Source: Tanypteryx hageni
Lineage: Eukaryota > Arthropoda > Insecta > Odonata > Petaluridae
DNA: 64,000 bases
Assembly (NCBI GenBank): GCA_028673005.1
Contig: CM054116.1
Span: forward strand, 130,053,547-130,117,546
Direction: 5' to 3'
The translations under genes and the position numbers were made by a program. Below are positions 56,641-64,000 of this stretch, piece after piece. The notes beneath the pieces were generated by a model. The model did not search any database. It worked only from the letters and a program-made list of their open reading frames with translations, and had not been told where the DNA came from. Each line of letters begins with the position of its first letter. Within the stretch, counting starts at the first letter, position 1.

Positions 56641-57330
56641 AATTGTTATGTTTTCAGCATGAAATAAATTAGCCTAGCCTTTGCTGGGGCAAAAATATAG
56701 ATTGATATCCCTTTAAATTTTTAGTACCTCTATCTATCTATCTCTCTCTTTTCAAAAATGAGAGTAGCCAATGAATATCGGAAATAAAACATCGAAAAGA
56801 TATCAACATACCAAGATATGTATCCCGAGAAGAGCAAAAATCTATGAGGTCCGCATAACGAAAAGTACAGAGAACAAATGAAACTCTAAGAGGCACATTT
56901 CACTCCAGTGAGCAATATGATATTTTCATGGAAATTGAATGAGAGTTTGCGCAACGTAAATTGTTTCTAATTTCTTGCCTTCACCAGCAAAACGAAAGAT
57001 ATTCGAACCGTCTTTGCAATCTTTTATATAAAATTTTAAATCAATAATTATATGAGAATTTAAACGACGTCCATATTGTTCCTTGATATACTGTTTTTGG
57101 TTAACTATTTATTTTATAATTAGTAATTAAACAAGTACCCAAAATCCATCTCAATGGTAAGGCTCTTTGAACGATGCGAATTTTTTAATTAGCTAATCCA
57201 TGCTATGGCAAACATCAGTATCCTCAATATTTTACCACTTACACTACACTCTGCCTTCATTCCTCCCGTCATTGCATTAAATCTGAGGCAAAACCAAACA
57301 TCAGAGAGGGCTTCCCTGTGATTGCTTGCG
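56641..57330. other. AT-rich DNA with no recognised feature
   Basis: A short (CTAT)n run lies near 56730-56745. Nothing else is seen. Confidence 0.45.
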
Positions 57331-57339
57331 TAGATCTTT

Positions 57340-58075
57340 CCTTAGATACTATGATTTCTTTCTCGCTTCTGCATCCCCAACCACCAACTCTTCACTCTCT
57401 CTCTCTCTCCTCTCATCCTCTACTCTCCACCTCTTCCTCTCCCTCCACTCACCTTTTCCCCGCACTCTCATCGATACAACAATCGGGCCACGCACAAGAG
57501 ACTAGTAGGCGCCCCGGAGTCCTCCGGAAGTCCCCGCTAAGTTGTTTGCTCTTTTCCTCTCTCTTTTCCTCTCTCTCTACCCTTCGATGTTTGTCACGGG
57601 CACATTACAGAGTGGAAGCAAAGGAGCAAACAGCGCGGCCATGTCCATTTTCCACCCGCCTATGGTGAGTGGGAGGAGGGAGGAACAGGAGGCTAATGCC
57701 ACCCCCACCCCCTCTTCTCCCACTCCACGTTTCCCTCCCCTATCGCCACCCTTTTCTTCTCCCCTTTCTACCCTTTCTGTCGCCCTCTTTCTCCCCCTCT
57801 CTCTCCCCCTCTCTCTACCCCACTCTCTCCCCCTCTCTCTACCCCTCTCTCTCCCCCTCTTTCCCCCCTCTCTCCCCTCTCTCTCTCTCCCACTCTCTCC
57901 CTCTCTCTCCCTCTCCCTCCTTTTCACTCCTCTCTCCCACTCTCTCTCCCTCTCTCTCCCTCTTCCCCTCTCACCTTCTCCCTCCCTCTCTATCCCTCCC
58001 TCCCTCTCCCTCCCTCTCTCTCTCCCTGTCTCTCTCTCTCTCCCATCTCTCTTCATCTTCTGCTCTACTCTGCTT
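57340..58075. repeat. Large CTCTCTCCC array
   Basis: Degenerate tandem units of CTCTCTCCC/CTCTCTACCC dominate 57770-58055, with C/T-rich flanks from 57340. Frames on both strands stay open (Ser/Leu/Pro on plus, Arg/Glu/Gly on minus) and are artefacts. Confidence 0.92.
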
Positions 58076-58458
58076 TCCAGTCCGCTATTTTTCCTTTTTA
58101 CGTCTTATCTCTAATTTCTCCCCAGTTTGCCCTCGCTCATCTTTTGCTCCGGCATTATATGTCTTTATCAGCTCCTCCCTCCCTAACCCACCTCTTTTCC
58201 TCCCCTCATTCCGCCCATTCCAATCTCCCTCTCTTTGCTTTCTCCGCGGCTCCAATTTTACCTTGCGCTCACTTTCCTCGTCGTACTATCTCGCAATTAG
58301 TCTCCCGGAGACGGTTGCTAACGCTGTCACTCACAACAGAAAAACCACAGGTCCGCTCCCTCAAATCTGCTATTTTAACGTTTCAAGGGTTATATGACAG
58401 AAAGGAGAATACGGAGAAAAATTGAGAATTTATATAAACTTCTAAACCGTACGAATCT
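58076..58458. other. Mixed DNA with no recognised gene
   Basis: C/T-rich at first, then AT-rich. No domain was found in the open frame that runs through it. Confidence 0.4.
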
Positions 58459-58462
58459 CATT

Positions 58463-58560
58463 TGAAGGGCTGTTGGAGTGTCTACTCTCATTTCGAGGGT
58501 CGCTGGTTCGAATCTTACTAATGGCATGTTCATATTTGTCTTTGTTAATGCTGTTAAGCT
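58463..58560 (+). repeat. tRNA-derived SINE head (remnant)
   Basis: GGCTGTTGGAGTGTCTACTC, CATTTCGAGGGTCGC, then a very good B box GGTTCGAATC at about 58504-58513, in the order and spacing of a tRNA. The A box is weakened and the acceptor stem does not pair, so it is not a functional tRNA. Confidence 0.55.
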
Positions 58561-59180
58561 CTTGTCTATATGTCGTTAAGTGGTGTTTATGAGTAATTTA
58601 AGCATAAATTAAATCAATGTTTATGGAAATTGAATTTTCGCAAATGGTTAATTGAAATTTTAATTAATTGTTTTCAGTGGACGAACAACAGTAATAGCTC
58701 TCCTTTACCTATTGCCGGCGCCAATAGGCACGTACTTACTGCCCGTAGTAGTAAATCCGACCCTGTAAGTAAGCTCAATTTTTAATGAAAGAACATTTAA
58801 TTAAAAAGCTTTGGGCCTGAGTGTCCCGGATTGCAGATATAGAATAATATTATACTCTTCCCACGCAGGTTATAGGACTTGGAAAAATTATTTAAGGGTT
58901 ACATTTGTATCTATTTGCTATCTCCTTGTCATCTTCGTCATATTCTTCGCAAATCCCGACTCCAAGAGACAAGGACGAAAATATTGAAAGTAAATCCGGA
59001 ATCGTATGTGTATATTAAAAATCATAGGCCAGCGCTGGAATACAAGACGCTGGGCGGACTTCCTATATCCAAGTTCGAAGGGTATTTAATGGCTTAGAGT
59101 CAGCGAGAATATCCAAATGCTACTCAAAGTAAACATCGGACATTTAGAGCCGCCTCCCACTGCGCGCGTGATCAAAGGGA
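58561..59180. other. AT-rich DNA with a possible MITE end
   Basis: At about 58735-58771, read on the minus strand, CAGGGTCGGATTTACTACTA resembles a common CAGGGYCGGATTTA-type terminus. The partner end was not identified. Confidence 0.35.
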
Positions 59181-59184
59181 CCCT

Positions 59185-59620
59185 TCTCTCTCTATCACTC
59201 TCTTTATCCCTCTATCTCTCTCTTACTCTCTTTCTCTTACTCTCTCTCTCTTAATCTCTCTCTTACTCTTTCTCTCACTTTCTCTCTCTCTTTCTCTCTA
59301 TTACTCTCTCTCTCTTACTCTTTCTTACTCTCTCTCTTACTCTCTCTCTCTTAATCGCTCTCTCTTACTCTCTCTCTTACTCTCTCTCTCTTACTCTCTC
59401 TCTTACTTTCTCTCTTTCCTTCCCTTACTCTCTCTCTTTCCTTCCCTTACTCTCTCTCTTTCTCTCTCTTACTCTTTCTCTCTCTCTAACTCTCTCTCTT
59501 ACATTCTCCCTTACTGTCTCTTATTCTCTCTCTTACTCTCATTTCTCTCTTATTCTCTCTCTTATTCTCTCTCTTATTCTCTCTCTCTAATTCTCTCTCT
59601 CTCTCTCTTTCTCCCTCTCT
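59185..59620. repeat. (CTCTCTTA)-type polypyrimidine array
   Basis: About 430 bp of CTCTCTCTTA/CTCTCTTACT units, pyrimidine with a periodic A. It differs from the CTCTCCC arrays nearby, so it is a distinct simple repeat. Confidence 0.93.
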
Positions 59621-59789
59621 CTTTGCGGACGCATTCCAAATGCCAGACGCCCTTTGCGTCCCTCGCGCCATCGCGAGCTATGAATCTTCGAAACCTTCCG
59701 CGCGTCCCGACGGCTGTTCATTTCCCCTCGATCGGTCCCCTCTCCACCACAAACAAAAGGATCCTCCTCGCTATTGATTGCTTGCACCT

Positions 59790-59816
59790 CTTTTAATTGA
59801 GCGATTCAATTAAAAG
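59790..59816. promoter_or_regulatory. Perfect dyad with AATT core, 11-bp arms
   Basis: CTTTTAATTGA (59790-59800) and TCAATTAAAAG (59806-59816) are exact inverted copies around a 5-bp spacer GCGAT. TAATTGA/TCAATTA are homeodomain-type sites. Confidence 0.5.
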
Positions 59817-59858
59817 TTCGAATTTTGGCACAGCAGGTTAAATTCAGCCACACGGATA

Positions 59859-59881
59859 ATAATTTACGCCGTGTAAATTAT
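59859..59881. promoter_or_regulatory. Perfect dyad with AATT core, 9-bp arms
   Basis: ATAATTTAC (59859-59867) and GTAAATTAT (59873-59881) are exact inverted copies, again around a 5-bp spacer (GCCGT), 43 bp after the previous dyad. Confidence 0.5.
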
Positions 59882-61080
59882 AAACGTCATATGCGCGAAT
59901 GACCGAATCTGCCTCGATCGATGGGTATATATCGCCCTAATCCACGTCCAGATGGCGGTCCGCCAAGTATTTATTCCATAGTCCTATGCGCACGCACGCA
60001 CATGCATAACACAACATGGTGTTTTTTTATTGGGGCGAATTTTCTTCGGAAAGTGAATAAGAAGTCGCGAGCCGGTCAGATCTTCTCTCTTTCATTGGTA
60101 ATGTGCTGTTGATGTTGTATTATTAGGATATTGAACAAATAAAATTTCCGACACATGACACTTGAACTTTTCTTCCACGCGGAAATAAAAGTAAGCCGAT
60201 TCGTTGGCGTCCTTATTCCATTTCTCTCCTCTGGCGACGTGACCTTATTCCTCGCTCTATTCGTCCGGCGCACTCGAAAATGCCCGCATCCTACTTCTGC
60301 CTTTCATCCATCCGACTCAGGAATCCGGCCATTCTCAGAATCCATCAGATTTCTCACGGCCACCCTTTCCACGAAATAAAATTTCATTCCGCAACGGTGC
60401 CCTCCGCCTCTCCCTTCCCTCTCCAAGAAACCTCAACCCTTTTCCACTTTTCGGCATCGCAACCGCTGCCTCATTCACCACCTCCGCCTCTTTCCACCAC
60501 GCCGCGCCAACCACTTTCCCATTCCATGTCACCTTATTCCTCTCCCCTTCCTCCTCCGTCCTCCACGCTCTCTCCTTCTCCCTCCCTCTCCACCCTCCTC
60601 TCCCCCTCCAACCTCTCCATTCACTTACTCCCTCGACGTCACCAAACATTCACGCTCTTCTTTCTATAGTTTGTCCGCGTCGCCGACTTCGCTGCGCTTT
60701 ATCCTGGCTCCCGGAAGAGGGCGCAGCTGCGCCTAACTCTTAGAGTCGGCTGGAGTGTGTCCCTGGGCTTCGGTAATCCCACGTGTCACCCTCTCTGTCA
60801 TTCCGAATCACGAGTTATCTTACGCATCGGGTCACCCAGAACCTCTACTACCCCACAGCTCCCCCCTCCTAGTCTTCCCTCTCCCACTCTCCCCCTCTCT
60901 CTCTCCTATTCGTTCTCCTCCGCTATTTCACTCCCATTGCCCTATTTTCCCCTTCGAATTCCCTCTCCCCTCCCTCCCTCTAATTTGATGCCTCCTCCCT
61001 TCCTCGATACCGACACTTCGAAAGGTTTGTGCCTGGATTTTCCAGGTGTCAGAGGGAGATCTCCTGGGTAATGTACCGTT

Positions 61081-61284
61081 GAGTCGATAAAGACCTCGAT
61101 TTTGTTGTTCGTGCCAAAAATCGAATCACGGAAGCTAATTTTCTTGCACAAAACTATATTCATACATTATTATGCAGGAAATTTTAAAGAAATTGATCAT
61201 ACTAAACAAGAACCCTTGCGGCAAAATTGAAAAAAATGTGAAACAAATATTTTATTTGTAACCATTTCCCTAAAACTTTTAGAG
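61081..61284. other. Short spacer
   Basis: No feature other than the target duplication TTTTAGAG at 61277-61284. Confidence 0.4.
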
Positions 61285-61525
61285 CAATGGTTGGCAAACT
61301 TTTTTGAGCCGCGTCACCCAAACCTTGTAACAAGTTGTACATATTTTCAGACACGAGTATTATGACCTTTGGGCGCATCTATTTGTCGATATTCCTATAC
61401 AATCAATTGCTTAGAATAGAAATTATTGCCCTAATTACACATGCAAATCGTTGATTTATTTATTAAACAAAGTTTTTCGCGGCACCCCTAAAAGTCTACT
61501 GCGGCACAAAATTTGGGAATAACAG
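61285..61525. mobile_element. 241-bp hAT MITE with target-site duplication
   Basis: The left end CAATGGTTGGCAAACTTTTT and right end (minus strand) CTGTTATTCCCAAATTTTGT are imperfect inverted repeats of the hAT kind, both followed by GCCGC. The flanking 8-mers TTTTAGAG (61277-61284) and CTTTAGAG (61526-61533) match at 7 of 8 positions, the length expected for hAT. The interior has GGCACCCC and GCGGCAC phrases and no coding content. Confidence 0.85.
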
Positions 61526-61533
61526 CTTTAGAG

Positions 61534-62640
61534 AATAAAAATATGTAAAACTTGAATATAAAACCTCAGCCCCTCCTTATTATGCTTTCGCTAAGCATGC
61601 TCAAAATTCTCAAACTTTCCAATTAGAATACGAATGACATAAAGATAATTAATACTCCTTGGTAATATTCGAGAATAAGGGAATCGGTTAATCGGAAAAA
61701 TTGGAACTGTCTTGGGGAGACCTTCAATAGATAGAAAAAATCAAATGTACAAATGGTACAAACCAATATATTATTTTTTAAGATGTAACTCGTAACAAAT
61801 TCTTGCGATTGCTTGTTGAGAATCCTGAAGAGAAAGTTACTAAACCATGAGAAACATTCCCTAAGTGGATCTTCGATGGTGCCGCATTCCTATAAATCGT
61901 TCTTTCATTTTCTACTCAATCTTTTGAATTGGATACAAAAGTAATCGGCCTTTTAAATCCTCCATTTAACTTATCCAGCTTTTGATCAAGAAAAATTTTC
62001 TTTAGAATGAATTTGTCTGTTTGACGTCAGCTTTTTCACTTACAAAAAGATGCTATATTGTTGAAGATTCAACAAACATGAATTGCGATTAATGTAATGA
62101 TTTTTATTGACTATTTCAATATGTTTAACGAAAATCCCAAACCATGTAGCTTAAATAATGCAGGTTTCTTTATGTCAAAAGTGATAGTTTACATATATTC
62201 TTTTCAAGGCAATACTGACGTAGACTTAAAATTTTGCTAAGCCTTATTACGTCTTGGAATATCGCGAATAAAATCCGCAATACTAATTGTGACTGCTCCT
62301 TTCACAGCAAAATAGGCGTCAAATCAATATAACCCCTAAAAATGTACACAACCTAAAAAAAACAACATGGTATTGAGAAACTCCTAATATATTTCTTCAA
62401 ATTACAGCATTAAATCAAACGTTATCTAAAAACGAAGAATGATAGTCTGAAGATTTCAAAATATATATCAGAAGAATTCGAATTAATTTCCTCCGCAAAC
62501 ATCGATATTTAAGATGCCATGGCTGGTACATGAACAAATTACTATAGCATTGATATTTTCATTTATTTGCAAAAATTGGCTCAGTAACAGGAGTATCTTT
62601 CACGTCCATTGTAAAACAACTTGCAGATGGCAGCAGCCAT
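61534..62640. other. AT-rich DNA with no recognised feature
   Basis: No coding sequence or element end was supported. Confidence 0.45.
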
Positions 62641-64000
62641 ATGATAAAAACTAGAGCCTCATTCGACGTTCGTTTGCGGATCGTCGGATTCTGATAAAGC
62701 GAAGGAATAAAAACGTTTAAAACGCCGTTCGCGTTTGATATTGACCCTTTGGAAGTTTCCACCGATCGCAGGAGGCCGCAATGGGCCCGCCCCTTTCGCC
62801 CCGCGCCTCGCCTCTTCGCTTAGGGAACCGTGTCTGACACACACGCCAATACCAGACGTTTCGCTCTCTCCCGCCCACGTCTCTTCCCTCCACGCAACAT
62901 GGCGGCACATTACGTCGAGTCAAATCATATTTAACCGAAAAATATCGGGAAAAGTTTTGACCACAAAAAATAGTAAAATTATAAATCACGATAAGTTTTT
63001 TCTCCCGAATGAGCTTCTGAATTTCAAAACAGACGAATCCGCACGTTCTCCCGTCATCCAAATGCCAGAAATTCCATAAAAAACCGCTGGGATTTTTATC
63101 CTTTAAAAAATCGTTTCGGGGAAATATTCCTGTAGAGATAGTTCGGAGAATAGTGCGCTACGCGAAGTGTAATGTTTTACGGCGACCAATTTATTTCGAT
63201 CGGATCCTATGCTCCGATATCCGATAGAGAGAAAAGAGAAGCTGTGGAAAGAGCAGCAAGAAAGAGAGAGAAAGAGATGGGGAAGAGAGAAGAAATAGTG
63301 CAGGAAAGCGGAAAAGGCATAAATGGGTGGGGATACTTGAACAGGGAGAGAGAAGGAAGTTTTTGGTATAGCGAAGTGTGATGAGGGTGTGGAGGGAAGG
63401 TCTTAATGGAAAGAGAGAGAGAGAGAAAGGCGGTGGGGCGTGGAGGATGGATGGGGAGGAGGAGGAGGAGGAGAGAGAGTTCGGGAGAGAGTTGGAAGGG
63501 GAGCCCTATGAATGGAAATGAAGAGGAGGGTTGGGGCGGAGAGTAAAGGGCGAGGGAGTGGAAGAGGGCTATTAACTCTCTCTCTCTCTCCCTCCCTCTC
63601 GAGCCACTCCTCAAGTGAGCCCTTCCTTCCTCTTCTCGCCAGAGAGAGAGAGAAGCCCGCTCGGAATGGCACTGCTCGATAAGAATCTCGTGATAGCGGC
63701 GGTGTTCCATCTTGGGCCGCGCAGGACCCCTCTCACCGCGCGATTCCGCCCCTCCCCTTTCCACCCTCGGAGAGAGAGAGTGGAGGGGTGGTATCCCAGT
63801 CTCTCTCCCGAGGGAACAAACCCTGGCCAGGGACCAAGAAGGGCGTAGATCGGTCACTCCTAAGGTCGCACCTATATGAATACTTCATACCGGCGAAAAG
63901 AGGCATTTTCCACTCACAATTTCTGCATAAAATGACGACGCTGATGGATATTATAATGAGCACGACAGCGTCGACTATATTCTTTCGATTATTTCTGCGA
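62641..64000. other. CpG-rich, GAGA-rich island
   Basis: GC and CpG rise sharply. A YY1/Pho-like CAACATGGCGGC lies at 62895-62906. GAGA tracts cover 63225-63300, 63405-63500 and 63640-63655, with (CT)n at about 63575-63600. Open frames overlap on both strands without a recognisable domain. The combination is promoter- or Polycomb-element-like, but no transcript start can be fixed. Confidence 0.4.
62895..62906 (+). promoter_or_regulatory. YY1/Pho-type motif CAACATGGCGGC
   Basis: This fits the long YY1/Pho consensus (CAANATGGCGGC) at every defined position. It lies in a CpG-rich island about 330 bp before the first GAGA tracts. Confidence 0.45.

Larger units (their letters stand above)
59621..61080. 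other. GC-richer island with paired dyads and C/T runs
   Basis: Two adjacent perfect inverted repeats with AATTA cores lie at 59790-59816 and 59859-59881. C/T-rich DNA covers 60400-60660 and 60850-60990. No exon could be supported. This is a candidate host regulatory region. Confidence 0.35.

Noticed and set aside
57542..58397. Long frames of 160-242 codons on both strands
   Set aside because: They arise from the CTCTCTCCC array, which lacks stop codons in any register.

Overview
This is a repeat-rich, mostly non-coding window from a eukaryotic genome, almost certainly an arthropod and most likely an insect. The evidence is the mix of degraded transposable elements (PIF/Harbinger with a MADF-BESS partner gene, pogo/Tigger, hAT, piggyBac, mariner, a Helitron helicase tail and three non-LTR retrotransposons), the AT-rich background with long polypyrimidine, polypurine and dinucleotide tracts, and the absence of any bacterial-style gene packing. 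I could not assign a species. I recognise no intact host gene. Every coding region that I can name belongs to a mobile element, and each carries frameshifts, stops or lost catalytic residues.

Layout. 55-869 (+): a broken member of a repeat-borne protein family whose pattern I know from arthropods but cannot name. 2695-2850 and 18935-19090: two copies of one dispersed repeat. 4254-5575 (-): 5'-truncated non-LTR retrotransposon. 7819-8470 (-): mariner relic. 9412-9640 (-): tail of a Helitron-type helicase. 13380-15040 (-): piggyBac transposase relic, directly followed by a 550-bp MITE (15249-15798). 30218-32203: hAT element with transposase on the minus strand. 35395-35739, 39540-39744, 52476-52610 and 61285-61525: short inverted-repeat elements. 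42480-46206 (+): Jockey/CR1-like retrotransposon interrupted by a second 5'-truncated retrotransposon (43477-43905). 48674-50934 (-): complete but dead Tigger flanked by TA. 52745-55770: complete PIF/Harbinger element with matching terminal inverted repeats.

Between these lie AT-rich stretches in which I see nothing, and several GC/CpG-rich islands (about 10.6-12.7, 17.5-18.5, 20.3-21.5, 28.4-29.5, 40.0-41.6, 59.6-61.1 and 62.7-64.0 kb) with polypurine or polypyrimidine arrays. These islands are the best places for host regulatory DNA or promoters, but I could not support an exon in any of them.

The most interesting structure is the Harbinger element. Its nuclease gene appears to have two exons on the minus strand, separated by a 1038-nt intron with recognisable donor and acceptor. 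The element's second gene (MADF-BESS DNA-binding protein) lies inside that intron on the opposite strand, and was later hit by an 83-bp retrotransposon 3' fragment flanked by a 13-bp target-site duplication.
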